Source: JBHGXV01 sp041920505 (GTDB lineage: Bacteria > Bacillota > Bacilli > Brevibacillales > Brevibacillaceae). From it: a stretch of DNA of 64,000 nucleotides. A model generated the notes under the pieces. That model was not told the origin of the DNA and did not search any database. It was given only the letters and a program-made list of their open reading frames with translations. Location of the stretch: the NCBI GenBank assembly GCA_041920505.1, contig JBHGXV010000063.1:1-64000 (forward strand), in the 5' to 3' direction. This document shows positions 7,652 through 16,245 of this stretch, piece by piece (positions within the stretch are counted from its first letter, which is position 1; the number at the start of each line of letters is the position of its first letter). A program made the position numbers and the translations under genes.

Positions 7652-10204
7652 ATGGAATCAACCGCTACACTCCCCTCCGATTCTGTCCGCTTCGTGACCT
7701 TGACAGACCAACCGCAAGCCGCCACACTGCGTTTTCATCCAAAGCTGTGGGACTTGTTTCATCCCCGTCAGATCACGGATCGATTGGAGGCTTGGACAGA
7801 AGTTGCGAACGGAGCGTGGTTTCGCGTTCCTGTCCGGTGGTGGTTCGAACAGGACGGCGCGTTGCATGCAGAGCTGCCGCCTCTTCCGGACGGATTCGTG
7901 TCTCTGGCGCAACTGCCCGCCGACAGCCTGGATGAACGGGCGAAAGGCCTGCTGATTGTCGCCGTTTGCGAAGCGCTCAGCCGCTTGCACCAACAGCGGT
8001 TTCACATGGGCTTTCTCTCCCCGGATCTGGTGCACATCCACCCGGAACGCCTGGACGTGCTCTTCGACCTTCAGCCGTTTCCTTCGGTTTTCCCGTTTGT
8101 CAATCACCTGATCGAGGAGTTTCCGTTCATTCTCTTTTCCCGGTTCGCCCGTCATCACCAGATGCCGCGCGTCGCTGACTATTACGCGGTCGGCCTGTTG
8201 ATCCAATGGGTATACCTGGGTCAGTGGCCGAAAGAGCCGAGAACTGTATGCGCCCCGTTGCCCGAGGGTGTGCACGGCTTGTGCGAGCGCCTGATGAAAA
8301 CGCCGGAGAGCTTTTTGTTTGTCGAAGAGATTGCCGACGCCTTTCGCGTCCTGCTGGGCCACCCCCTCCCGCTTCGGGAAGAGCCGGCAGAGGCGAAAGC
8401 CGATTGGCTCCATCCGATGGATCCGCCGATTTCGCGTAAAAGCCAGGAAATGCTGCGGGCGTTTTTGCGTTCGGAAGGCAGGCGGCTGATCGGCCTGTTT
8501 TGCAAGGACGAGGCGATCCGCTTCGACGTCTTGAGCCATCACATGAACGAAGTTCTGGAATCCCAATACTTCTTCACGATCGCCTGCAACCCCCTGCCGT
8601 TCGCCACGTTTCGCGAAGCGATCGAACGGACGATGGTGATGGCGCGAAAATATCTGCCGGAAGCGTCCGCCCAACTCCACTCCCTTGGCCGCAAACTGAA
8701 CAGGCTGTTGAAACAGCACACCGAAGGAGACGAGTTGATCCACTCGCTGACCGAGTGGCTGCACAGCTTCTACAGGGAAGTCCTGCCGTTGTTTCAGTTG
8801 CAGAGTTTTACCTATATATTTGAGAACTGCGAACAGCTCGACGAAGATTCCCAGCGGGTCTTCCTCTCGTTCTGGAAAAAGCACGGGAATGACGTCACTG
8901 GACTGTACGCCATCTTCAGCGGCAGCCGTCCGCCGTCGCTGTTTCCCGCAAACGCGATGCGCTGTCTGAAGATCGGCCGCAAAGAGGCCGACCTGTACCG
9001 CCGTCTGTTGACCTCCCAGCTTGGTCGGGCGGATCACGCGCTGATCGCCGGACTGGCCGAGTGGATGAGCGAGAACGAACTGGACTATCCGCATTGCCGC
9101 ACGATCCTGCAAGAGTTGGCGGACAGCGGACAGATCGTGCTGACTCGCCGAGGCTGGGAGATGGCGCCGACGTTCGCGCTTGACGCTGACCGGCTGTCCG
9201 TTGAGCGGCTGATCGCCGAACGGGTGTCAGGTTTGAGCGGAAACGAGCGGGAGTTGTTGCGGCTGTTTGTCTGCCTGCCGCTACCGATCCGGGCGCGCTC
9301 GATGTTTCTGGCCAACGGACTGGACACAAAGCCGCTGTCTGACGCGCTGACCCGGCTGTGGTCGCTGGGACTGGTGCACGTCTTTCACGATAACAGCCTG
9401 TTCGTGCCAAAGGACGTGGCCGCCCATGTCCTCGGCGAACTGCCGCTCATCGAACAAATGGCCCTGTACCAAAAGGCGTTACCGTTGCAGCGCAACTACC
9501 GGCCCTCTGCGCTACCGCCTTTGATCGAGATGGCCCGGCTGGCCGGCGATGCGCGGACGGAATACTTTTACCTGATCAAATACTATCGCCAGGTGCGTTC
9601 GCTGCTCTCGCTGGAACAGCGAAAACGGTTGCTCGAATCGATCCGTAACCTGCAGCACGTCTTGGCCCATACCAGCGTGCTCTGCTGGGACCGGCTCTTG
9701 TGCAAGGTATACCTCAGGCTGAACCAGCACACGCAGGCGGAACGGCTGGCCCGCTCGCTGTACGAGCGGACGGGCAAACCGGCTGACCGGTTTTACTGGC
9801 AGCGCATCTTGATGATGTTCACCGACCGGCTCGACCTGTCGGCGATGCGGCTGGAGTTGTTGCGGTTCGTAGGAGACCCGGCCAACGGACTGAAAGACAA
9901 GATTCATGCCGCCCACCTACTTACCACCTTGGACTTTTTCGTCCCGCTCAGGCGCAAGGGAGCCGAGGTCGTGAACCGCTTTTACATCACCGAACTGTAT
10001 CCCGGCCGGCATCATGTCTCCACCCGCCTGTTCGCCGAATTTACGATCATGTACACGATCATGCTGTTCCAGTATTTTCCTGAGTATGAAGAGTGGGCTT
10101 GCGCTCTTTTGGAGAAGCTGGAATCGACGCTGGAGACGTCGCCGCACCACGATCTGATGATCGAACTGTTCAACTCGTACATTTTCACAGCAACCTGCGC
10201 ATAA
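7652..10204 (+). CDS. N-terminal part of a frameshifted pseudokinase/NTPase-like/helical-repeat signalling protein
   Basis: First ~843 residues of a protein that should continue in the next frame. Residues ~90-200 follow a Ser/Thr kinase fold: LSRLHQQRFHMGFLSPDL occupies the catalytic-loop position but lacks the HRD triad, and ADYYAVGLLIQWVYLGQWP matches the SDxYSLGxxLYELLTGxxPF motif, so this is a pseudokinase. Residues ~275-440 follow the AAA/STAND NTPase that often sits next to such kinases, but the P-loop is degenerate (GLFCKDEAIRFD) and Walker B reads YIFENCEQLDED instead of two acidic residues. A helical-repeat region follows. The ATG at 7652 has GGAG 7 nt upstream. The frame ends early at TAA 10202-10204. 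Confidence 0.8.
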   Translation: MESTATLPSDSVRFVTLTDQPQAATLRFHPKLWDLFHPRQITDRLEAWTEVANGAWFRVPVRWWFEQDGALHAELPPLPDGFVSLAQLPADSLDERAKGLLIVAVCEALSRLHQQRFHMGFLSPDLVHIHPERLDVLFDLQPFPSVFPFVNHLIEEFPFILFSRFARHHQMPRVADYYAVGLLIQWVYLGQWPKEPRTVCAPLPEGVHGLCERLMKTPESFLFVEEIADAFRVLLGHPLPLREEPAEAKADWLHPMDPPISRKSQEMLRAFLRSEGRRLIGLFCKDEAIRFDVLSHHMNEVLESQYFFTIACNPLPFATFREAIERTMVMARKYLPEASAQLHSLGRKLNRLLKQHTEGDELIHSLTEWLHSFYREVLPLFQLQSFTYIFENCEQLDEDSQRVFLSFWKKHGNDVTGLYAIFSGSRPPSLFPANAMRCLKIGRKEADLYRRLLTSQLGRADHALIAGLAEWMSENELDYPHCRTILQELADSGQIVLTRRGWEMAPTFALDADRLSVERLIAERVSGLSGNERELLRLFVCLPLPIRARSMFLANGLDTKPLSDALTRLWSLGLVHVFHDNSLFVPKDVAAHVLGELPLIEQMALYQKALPLQRNYRPSALPPLIEMARLAGDARTEYFYLIKYYRQVRSLLSLEQRKRLLESIRNLQHVLAHTSVLCWDRLLCKVYLRLNQHTQAERLARSLYERTGKPADRFYWQRILMMFTDRLDLSAMRLELLRFVGDPANGLKDKIHAAHLLTTLDFFVPLRRKGAEVVNRFYITELYPGRHHVSTRLFAEFTIMYTIMLFQYFPEYEEWACALLEKLESTLETSPHHDLMIELFNSYIFTATCA

Positions 10205-11928
10205 GCCGCAAGTACCTGCAGCACTGCCTGGACTTCTCCCGCCGCTACGGGTTCAAGGGCAAGGAACAGATCAGCCATTTGAACGGCATGGAACTGTCCC
10301 TGTTCCAGGGCGATCTGCCCGGCTATCGCTACCATATGGAAAACGTTACGCTGGTGGACGAGCTTCGGCGAAAAGACCTGGCCGAGCAATTCCTCATCCA
10401 CCAGTTGCTGTACGCCTGCGAATGGGAAGACTGGGAACAACTGGACAAGATCGAACAACAGGTCGCCAAGCGCGAACTGACCGATTCTGCGCGCGTCCTC
10501 TGGGATATGTACAGCCAGTACGCGCGTTGCCGCCGCAACGCACCGCTGCCCCAACGGCCGCAGTGGGAGCAGGAGACGGAGTACACGCTGTTCATCGACG
10601 CGCTCCACGCGGCGCGGGCGGGTGACACGGCCGAAGCTTGCCGCCTGTTCCAACTGAGCATCGCCAAAAACGGCTACCGTCTGCAAAGCGGCTGGTCGTT
10701 CCGCGAGATGATCGACCTGTTGCTCGCATCCGGGTCCCCTGAGACGGGGTACTGGCTTGCGCGGTTTGAGGAGTATTTGAAAAAGTACGGCTACGATCTG
10801 TTCTGGCCGGACTACTTCCGCGCCTGCGCCGCCTGGGCAAGACAGAACGGCGACGTGCAGCGGGCGATGCTGTTCCTGCGCCGGGCGATCAATGGCTACC
10901 AACTGATCGAAAAAGAACGCTGGCGCTCGGAGCTTGCCCGGGAGCTGAAACACATCACCCAACCGGAGTACCTCCGTTCGGACTCGCCGCTGTGCGCCGA
11001 GCCGGTGGTGCAGGCGCTGATCGCTGAACGGAAACACCTCTTGCACCAGTCGCTCGATCTGCAGATCATCATCCAGTTGAGCGAGCAGGTGACGGAATCG
11101 CTGGAGTTGACCAGCACGTTCCATCGGTTGACGCACGCCTTGTTTGAGTATTTCCCCGTGACGCATCTGGCGATCTCCTACGATCTGGCGCACCGGCGGG
11201 AGAAAATCTTCTATTCGGCGTCCGGTCTGATCGACAACGACGAACGGCTACTCTACCAGTGGCGCAGACGGCAGGAACAGCGGTACACCTATACGCTCTA
11301 CCAGCAGGGGCACCAGTCGATCACCCTGGAGGTGTACGTGCAGGATTTGGCGGAAACCAAGCGGCGGCACATGGAGCACTTCCTCTCTTTCATCAAGCCG
11401 CACATCGCCAATGCCCTGCACTACATGGAGATGATGATCGACAACCTGACCGGGTTTTATCAACGCCGCTATTTCCTGGAACGGCTGTCGCACGAATTCG
11501 CGGTGTCCAACCGCTACGGCCTCGACCTGTCTCTGATCATGCTGGACATCGACAACTTCCGGCTGATCAACGAGCACGGCCACCAGGAAGGCGACCGGGT
11601 GCTGCGCGAACTCTCCGAGATTGTCCGCGCGCTCTTGCGCAAAAACGACATCCCCGGCCGTTACGGCGGCGAAGAGTTGCTGTTGATCCTGCCGAAGACG
11701 GACGGGCACATCGCCCTGAAGTTGGCGCGCGACCTGCGGGAGCAGATCGCCGAAGAGTTTGCCGTCGGCCGCCCGTACCAGGTGACGGTCAGCGTCGGCG
11801 TCTCCTCGCTTGCACTGTGCCAGGCCCAATCGATCGACCAACTGATCCGCTTCGCCGACGACGCCGAAATCGTGGCCAAGACGACCGGCAAAAACAAGGT
11901 GGTGGCCGCCTGGTCCCTGCCGCGCTAA
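10186..11928 (+). CDS. C-terminal part of the frameshifted protein: helical repeats, GAF-like region and GGDEF diguanylate cyclase
   Basis: About 580 residues in the -1 frame relative to the preceding part. One extra T in the run at 10182-10185 would fuse both into a ~1,425-residue protein. TPR-like helices come first, then a GAF-like region, then a GGDEF domain with the active site GGEEL and an intact RKND product-inhibition (I-)site exactly five residues upstream; the substrate motif DIDNFRLINEHGHQEGD is also intact. The domain should make cyclic di-GMP. No convincing independent start codon or ribosome site is seen at the junction, although the frame is open upstream to an ATG at 10093. 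Confidence 0.82.
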   Translation, partial: HSNLRISRKYLQHCLDFSRRYGFKGKEQISHLNGMELSLFQGDLPGYRYHMENVTLVDELRRKDLAEQFLIHQLLYACEWEDWEQLDKIEQQVAKRELTDSARVLWDMYSQYARCRRNAPLPQRPQWEQETEYTLFIDALHAARAGDTAEACRLFQLSIAKNGYRLQSGWSFREMIDLLLASGSPETGYWLARFEEYLKKYGYDLFWPDYFRACAAWARQNGDVQRAMLFLRRAINGYQLIEKERWRSELARELKHITQPEYLRSDSPLCAEPVVQALIAERKHLLHQSLDLQIIIQLSEQVTESLELTSTFHRLTHALFEYFPVTHLAISYDLAHRREKIFYSASGLIDNDERLLYQWRRRQEQRYTYTLYQQGHQSITLEVYVQDLAETKRRHMEHFLSFIKPHIANALHYMEMMIDNLTGFYQRRYFLERLSHEFAVSNRYGLDLSLIMLDIDNFRLINEHGHQEGDRVLRELSEIVRALLRKNDIPGRYGGEELLLILPKTDGHIALKLARDLREQIAEEFAVGRPYQVTVSVGVSSLALCQAQSIDQLIRFADDAEIVAKTTGKNKVVAAWSLPR

Positions 11929-11960
11929 TGGGAAGCAGCCCCTGTTTTTCGCAAATCTCG

Positions 11961-12003
11961 ACAAAAAGAAGCTCCCTTTTGCTCAACAGCAGAGGGAGCT
12001 TCT
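11961..12003 (-). terminator. Intrinsic terminator
   Basis: An 11-bp stem (11967-11977 with 11993-12003) with TTTTT on the minus strand, positioned to end the lipoprotein gene; it may also serve the cyclase gene. Confidence 0.8.
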
Positions 12004-12024
12004 CGCTATGAAATCACAGCGGCG

Positions 12025-12477
12025 TTATTCGTCATTGCTCGCGTATTTGAACACCCCGTCCACTTTTTGCAACACAAACGAGTGTTCATCCGGCCGGGTC
12101 AGCTTTTGGCCGTTTGGGGCGGTGAAGGTGGTTTCGTACATGGCTTTAAAGCGGAACGCGTCGGCACCAAGCGCCGTCACCGTCAGCCGGTGGATGTGGA
12201 CGTCCACCTTGTAGCCCAGACTTTTTCTGGCGATGCGAAATACGGCAGTGGCCGCCGCTCCGTCAGGAATGTACAGTTCGTTGACGCGCGCCTTCAGTTC
12301 GGCCTCGTCCCTGGCTTCGTTCAGCTTCTGCTGCTTGGTCAGCCAGTCGGTCGCGATTCGCTTCATCTCCGCTTCGGGAATCCCTCCCTTGCCGGAAACC
12401 GCCGGAGCGCCGCCGTTAGAACACCCTGCCAGCATCAACAAAACGGCGGCGAGCAACGGCCATATCCATCGTTTCAT
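12025..12477 (-). CDS. Small lipoprotein of unknown function
   Basis: 150-residue protein with a classic lipoprotein signal: basic start MKRW, a hydrophobic core, and the lipobox LAGC with Cys19. The mature part begins SNGGAPAV and contains a helical segment followed by a beta-rich domain resembling the NTF2/DUF4878-type folds of small secreted proteins, but I recognise no family. The ATG at 12477 was picked because it fits the signal peptide; an ATG three codons upstream is possible. A good promoter lies upstream. Confidence 0.75.
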   Translation of the reverse strand: MKRWIWPLLAAVLLMLAGCSNGGAPAVSGKGGIPEAEMKRIATDWLTKQQKLNEARDEAELKARVNELYIPDGAAATAVFRIARKSLGYKVDVHIHRLTVTALGADAFRFKAMYETTFTAPNGQKLTRPDEHSFVLQKVDGVFKYASNDE

Positions 12478-12511
12478 CCGGATCATCCTATCTACTATTT
12501 TTCCTGTTCTT

Positions 12512-12540
12512 ATTGTAGAAAAAGCTGTCTGAAGAATCAA
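12512..12540 (-). promoter_or_regulatory. Promoter for the lipoprotein gene
   Basis: Minus strand TTGATT (12535-12540), 17 nt, TACAAT (12512-12517), ending 35 nt from the start codon. Confidence 0.65.
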
Positions 12541-12572
12541 TCAGACACAAAAAATCCGGTGCGGGACCGGAT
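12527..12572 (-). terminator. Tandem terminators after the 35-codon ORF
   Basis: First hairpin ATCCGGT/ACCGGAT (12554-12560 with 12566-12572) followed by six T. A second hairpin GTCTGA/TCAGAC (12527-12532 with 12541-12546), followed by a T-rich stretch, overlaps the -35 of the lipoprotein promoter. Confidence 0.75.
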
Positions 12573-12603
12573 CAGGCAGATGCTGATGATGTTTCTCAAG
12601 CCG

Positions 12604-12711
12604 TCACACCTGTTTCGATTCAAGACGGGCTATGATCGCTGGCAAGAACAAGGTAAGTGCGGAGACAGCGGTAGAGAAGACGAGTTCGATGTACAAAATC
12701 CCGTGCCACAT
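12604..12711 (-). CDS. Small membrane peptide, 35 residues
   Basis: Begins MWHGILYIELVFS and ends ARLESKQV, with one hydrophobic segment covering about residues 5-28 and a charged C-terminus. AGGAGG lies 8 nt upstream of the chosen ATG; another ATG two codons earlier is too close to it. A near-consensus promoter about 100 nt upstream and a strong terminator 30 nt downstream make this a self-contained ~260-nt transcription unit. Size and topology recall holin-like or type I toxin peptides, but there is no sequence match I can name. It could instead be a regulatory RNA with an incidental frame. Confidence 0.5.
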   Translation of the reverse strand: MWHGILYIELVFSTAVSALTLFLPAIIARLESKQV

Positions 12712-12789
12712 GGGCATTCCCTCCTTGTCCGCAGATTGTTTGCCAAAGGCCGGAAGCAGCCTCGGGCGTCTTGTCAAGATTATTTTTTG

Positions 12790-12806
12790 AACATTTTGTG
12801 AATGTT
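12790..12806. promoter_or_regulatory. Inverted repeat just downstream of a promoter
   Basis: AACATT-5-AATGTT palindrome placed about +7 to +23 of the transcript from the promoter at 12813-12841; a possible operator. Confidence 0.4.
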
Positions 12807-12812
12807 ACCCTC

Positions 12813-12841
12813 ATTATATCGCGGATTGGCAGCATTTACAA
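12813..12841 (-). promoter_or_regulatory. Strong sigma-A promoter for the small transcript
   Basis: Minus strand TTGTAA (12836-12841), 17 nt, TATAAT (12813-12818). Confidence 0.75.
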
Positions 12842-12873
12842 CATATATTTGGTAAAAAGGTACAAGCCTGGGT

Positions 12874-12907
12874 ATAAAAACAGGCGGAAGCGTCTGCCTC
12901 CGCCTGT
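12874..12907 (-). terminator. Intrinsic terminator of the homoserine dehydrogenase gene
   Basis: Stem ACAGGCGGA/TCCGCCTGT (12899-12907 with 12880-12888) followed by TTTTT on the minus strand, 10 nt after the stop. Confidence 0.85.
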
Positions 12908-12916
12908 CGCCGCTGT

Positions 12917-13972
12917 CTATCGCTGCCGACTTTGCGAAACGTGTTGCCCAAGCAAGTGTTCCAGATCTTTCAACGCTGCCGCCGCGGCGGCGCGCGGGTC
13001 TGATTTGCCGCCCATTACCAAGAGATCGCCCATCACGTCGGTCTGCACCCAGACCGCCTTGGTCGTGCCCCTCACCCGGGCGAGCGGATGGTCGTGCGGC
13101 AGCAGCATGCGCTTCACTTCGGCGGTGACCCCCCGCTCTGTGCGAACCATCCGGCCGATCAACTTGGGGACGAGGCGTTCCCTGCTCCAGCGGTCCATCT
13201 CTTCTGGCCCGATCTCGCCGATGCCCTCGACGGACACATCGTCAAGCCGCAGGGATGCGCCAAACGCGGCGTTGGCCAGGATGACCAGCTTGCACGCCGT
13301 GTCCCACCCGTCCAGGTCGAAGGCGGGGTCAGGCTCGGCGATGCCCAGCCACTTGGCTTCGGCGACCGCCTGTGCAAGCGTCCATCCGTCTTCGCTGATC
13401 CTGGTCAGCACGTAATTGGCCGTGCCGGTAAGAATGCCGCACAATTCCGTCACCTCACAGCCGGCCAGATTGTATTCGATCAGGTCAATCGTTGGGAGGG
13501 CCGCCGCTGTGGCCCCGCTGATTTTCAACGCCGCCCCTGTGCGCCGCGCGATCCCGGCCAGGCCAGGATAGTCCGCCACCAAGGCACCCTTCGAGACAGC
13601 AATTGCGTGAATGCCCCGCTCCAGCGCGGCTTTGATGTACGCGAGCCCCGGCCCGCCGGTGCGAAAATCGGTCGGCCCTGTCTCGATCAGCACGTCCGCT
13701 TCCACTTTCGCCAAAAGAGATTCCCCGGTGTAGACGGGCGAGGCGTCTGCGGCGGAGGCGACACCTCCGTTTGCCCGGGTCAGCGGCTCCCACCGTTGCC
13801 GGGTAAGGCCGTTCGGATCGTGCAATCCGGCCCGTGACCCGCTGATCGCGGTGAGCCGGACATCGACGCCGTACCGCTCCGAATAGGATGCGCGCCGCCG
13901 TTCCAGCAGATCGGCGACGTGCCAACCGACCGTGCCGAACCCGGTAATCACGACGTTCCACTGTGTGTTCAA
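12917..13972 (-). CDS. Homoserine dehydrogenase (short form, no ACT domain)
   Basis: 351 residues. The N-terminal NAD(P)-binding motif is GFGTVG at residues 11-16, and the central catalytic region contains AISKGALVA-like (AVSKGALVADYP) and GILTGTANYVLTRI segments plus AEPDPAFDLDGWDTACK, the substrate-site signature. It would reduce aspartate semialdehyde to homoserine for threonine/methionine synthesis. The usual C-terminal ACT regulatory domain is missing, so threonine feedback is unlikely; the family includes such short paralogues. The start is TTG with AAGGGG 7 nt upstream. A main hom gene may lie elsewhere. Confidence 0.85.
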   Translation of the reverse strand: MNTQWNVVITGFGTVGWHVADLLERRRASYSERYGVDVRLTAISGSRAGLHDPNGLTRQRWEPLTRANGGVASAADASPVYTGESLLAKVEADVLIETGPTDFRTGGPGLAYIKAALERGIHAIAVSKGALVADYPGLAGIARRTGAALKISGATAAALPTIDLIEYNLAGCEVTELCGILTGTANYVLTRISEDGWTLAQAVAEAKWLGIAEPDPAFDLDGWDTACKLVILANAAFGASLRLDDVSVEGIGEIGPEEMDRWSRERLVPKLIGRMVRTERGVTAEVKRMLLPHDHPLARVRGTTKAVWVQTDVMGDLLVMGGKSDPRAAAAAALKDLEHLLGQHVSQSRQR

Positions 13973-14063
13973 CGCTGTGCCCCTTTCTGTCTGTCCATTT
14001 TTCCCTATTCTATCACACCTGTCGCCATCGATGGGACGGCGGGCGGAAGCGATGAGTGACGGA

Positions 14064-16061
14064 TCAGATCGACCGGCCGATCAGCGTGCCCTCAAGAATG
14101 GCCCGTTTCGCGTCCAGTTCACCCGCCTCTTTGGCTCCGCCGATGAGATGAACGGGCAGGCGGCCCTGCAAGGCCTGGTACAACTCGTTGTTGGCGATGG
14201 CGCCAGCCGCCACGATCACCGTATCGGCCGACAGACACTTCTCCTCGCCCTTGTGCTCGATCACGACACCCTCCGGCGTTATCGCCTTGTACGAGACCTC
14301 TGTCAGCATCTGCACGCCGTGGCGCTTCAATGTCGCCAGTACGGCCCAGCGCGTCGTTTTGCCCAGGCCGGTGCCGACGTGCTTGCCGCGCCGAAGCATC
14401 GTCACGCGGCGGTGTTTGGCCCATGCAGCGATCTGGTCCTTGGAGAGAATGCCGTACTCGGCCAGGTAATCGGCCGCCTGGGCGACAACACCCGTCTGCT
14501 GGGCCAGCAGATGGGAAAGGTCACACGCGATGCCGCCCGCGCCGATGATCACAACGCGTGTGCCCACCACCGCCCGTCCCTCGAACACGTCCGCATAGCT
14601 GACCACGTGCGGCAAGTCAATCCCCGGCAGATCGGGCGTGCGGGGGCGAACGCCGGTCGCCACCACCACTTCGTCAAAGCCCTCGGCAACCAGTTCGTCT
14701 GCCCGGACTTGGGTCCCGAGCCGAAGCTGTACGCCCAGCTTGAACAACTGGGTCCGGTAGTAGCGCAGCGTTTCGTTGAACTCCGCCTTGCCCGGCACCT
14801 GGCGGGCGTAGTTGAGTTGCCCGCCCAACTGTTGGCCTTTTTCGAACAGGACAACCGCATGTCCGCGCTCCGCCAGCACGCGCGCCGCTTCCATCCCGGC
14901 CGGGCCGCCGCCGACCACGGCCACCCGCTTGCGCACCGGGGCCGGCTCCATCGTCAGCTCCTGTTCGCGCCCCGCCCGGGGATTGACCAGACAGGAGGCC
15001 AGTTTCCCGTCAAACACGTGGTCGAGGCACGCCTGATTGCAGGCGATACAGGTGTTCACTTCGTCGAACCGCCCTTCCCGGCTTTTGCCGACAATCTCGG
15101 GGTCAGCCAGGAACGGACGGGCCATCGAGACCAGGTCGCACAACCCGTCGCGCAAAATCTCCTCGGCCAACCGCAAGTCGTTGATACGGTTGCTCGCGAT
15201 CACGGGAATGCGTACCGCCTGTTTTACCTGCTGCGCCACCCACACATAGGAACCGCGCGGCACGCTCATGTAGATCGTCGGCACCTGCGACTCGTGCCAG
15301 CCAATCCCCACATTAAGCGCATCCACTCCAGCTTCCTCCAGCAATTGCGCGAAACGCAGCGTCTCTTCCATCGCCGTGCTGTCCGGAATCAGATCAAGGC
15401 CGGACATGCGGAAAATGACCGGATACGACTGACCGACGGACGCGCGTACCCGCCGCGCCACTTCCACCCCGAAGCGGCTGCGCCGCTGAAAATCGCCGCC
15501 CCACTCGTCGGTGCGGCGGTTGGTCACCGGAGAGAGAAACTGGTTGATCAAATACCCTTCAGAACCCATGATCTCCACGGCGTCAAACCCGGCCGCCTTG
15601 GCGCGGGCGGCAGCGGCGGCGAACGCCTCGATCGTCCGCTCGATCTCTTCCGGTTTAAGTTCGCGCGGCACCGTCCGGTTGATCGGCGCCTGCAAGGGCG
15701 AGGGAGCCACCGGGTCCAGTCCCGTCACCTCTTTGTAGGCGTACCGTCCGGCGTGAAACAACTGCAGCGCGATCCGCCCCCCGGCACGGTGAACCGCTTC
15801 GACGATCGGGCGCAAGACCTCCACCTGCTCATCGGCGTACACGTGCGTATAATCCTCGCCGAATCCTCCTTCCGGACAAACCGCTGAACCGCCGGTGACA
15901 ATCAGCCCCGCTCCGCCTCTGGCCCGCTCGGCGTAGAAAGCGGCCAGTTTCTCAATCCCGCCTTTGACCCCTTCCAGTCCGAGGTGCATCGACCCCATCA
16001 CGATCCGGTTGGGCAACGTCAGTTGGGCCAGCCGAATCGGCGAAAAAACGTGTGACAACAT
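14064..16061 (-). CDS. fadH: 2,4-dienoyl-CoA reductase (NADPH), FadH-like
   Basis: 665-residue iron-sulfur flavoenzyme for beta-oxidation of polyunsaturated acyl-CoAs. The N-terminal old-yellow-enzyme barrel has candidate catalytic Tyr170 (GSEGY) and His256 (GIGWHES), matching Tyr166/His252 of E. coli FadH. The 4Fe-4S cysteines are 338, 341, 345 and 357 (CIACNQAC plus C357). The FAD/NADPH module starts at VVGGGPAGMEAA near residue 384. GGGGAG lies 6 nt before the ATG. A perfect FadR-type operator sits 32 nt upstream of the start codon, supporting the fatty-acid role over other members of the family. Confidence 0.88.
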   Translation of the reverse strand: MLSHVFSPIRLAQLTLPNRIVMGSMHLGLEGVKGGIEKLAAFYAERARGGAGLIVTGGSAVCPEGGFGEDYTHVYADEQVEVLRPIVEAVHRAGGRIALQLFHAGRYAYKEVTGLDPVAPSPLQAPINRTVPRELKPEEIERTIEAFAAAAARAKAAGFDAVEIMGSEGYLINQFLSPVTNRRTDEWGGDFQRRSRFGVEVARRVRASVGQSYPVIFRMSGLDLIPDSTAMEETLRFAQLLEEAGVDALNVGIGWHESQVPTIYMSVPRGSYVWVAQQVKQAVRIPVIASNRINDLRLAEEILRDGLCDLVSMARPFLADPEIVGKSREGRFDEVNTCIACNQACLDHVFDGKLASCLVNPRAGREQELTMEPAPVRKRVAVVGGGPAGMEAARVLAERGHAVVLFEKGQQLGGQLNYARQVPGKAEFNETLRYYRTQLFKLGVQLRLGTQVRADELVAEGFDEVVVATGVRPRTPDLPGIDLPHVVSYADVFEGRAVVGTRVVIIGAGGIACDLSHLLAQQTGVVAQAADYLAEYGILSKDQIAAWAKHRRVTMLRRGKHVGTGLGKTTRWAVLATLKRHGVQMLTEVSYKAITPEGVVIEHKGEEKCLSADTVIVAAGAIANNELYQALQGRLPVHLIGGAKEAGELDAKRAILEGTLIGRSI

Positions 16062-16092
16062 CCGCGACTCCCCTTTCCCTTATTCTTATTCC

Positions 16093-16108
16093 GAATGAAT
16101 ATTCATTC
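16093..16108. promoter_or_regulatory. FadR operator upstream of fadH
   Basis: A perfect 16-bp palindrome GAATGAATATTCATTC, matching the Bacillus FadR consensus core TGAATGAMTANTCATTCA. FadR (TetR family) represses fatty-acid degradation genes until long-chain acyl-CoA appears. Confidence 0.85.
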
Positions 16109-16207
16109 ATTACATTCTGTATTCTCGCCACATTCCGTAAATTCCTGCCGTTAGCTCGACCGACGCTCTCTTTCTCGCCCCGTTTCCTTCCTGTCCGATC
16201 GACAGCC

Positions 16208-16245
16208 AAAAACGGCGCCGATGCGGTTACAACCGCACCAGCGCC
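16208..16245 (-). terminator. Terminator overlapping the end of the 155-residue gene
   Basis: Imperfect stem GGCGC..TGCGG/CCGCA..GCGCC followed by CGTTTTTGG on the minus strand; the 5' arm encodes the last residues of the preceding gene. Confidence 0.65.

Noticed and set aside
7658..9112. Minus-strand open frame of 484 codons
   Set aside because: Antisense to the signalling gene; Arg/Gln-rich shadow.
12620..12835. Minus-strand frame of 71 codons overlapping the 35-residue peptide
   Set aside because: Begins inside the -10 region of the promoter and has no ribosome site; the shorter frame fits the signals better.
13932..15887. Plus-strand open frame of 651 codons
   Set aside because: Lies antisense to fadH; its translation is His/Arg/Gln-rich without motifs. 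A mirror frame caused by high GC.
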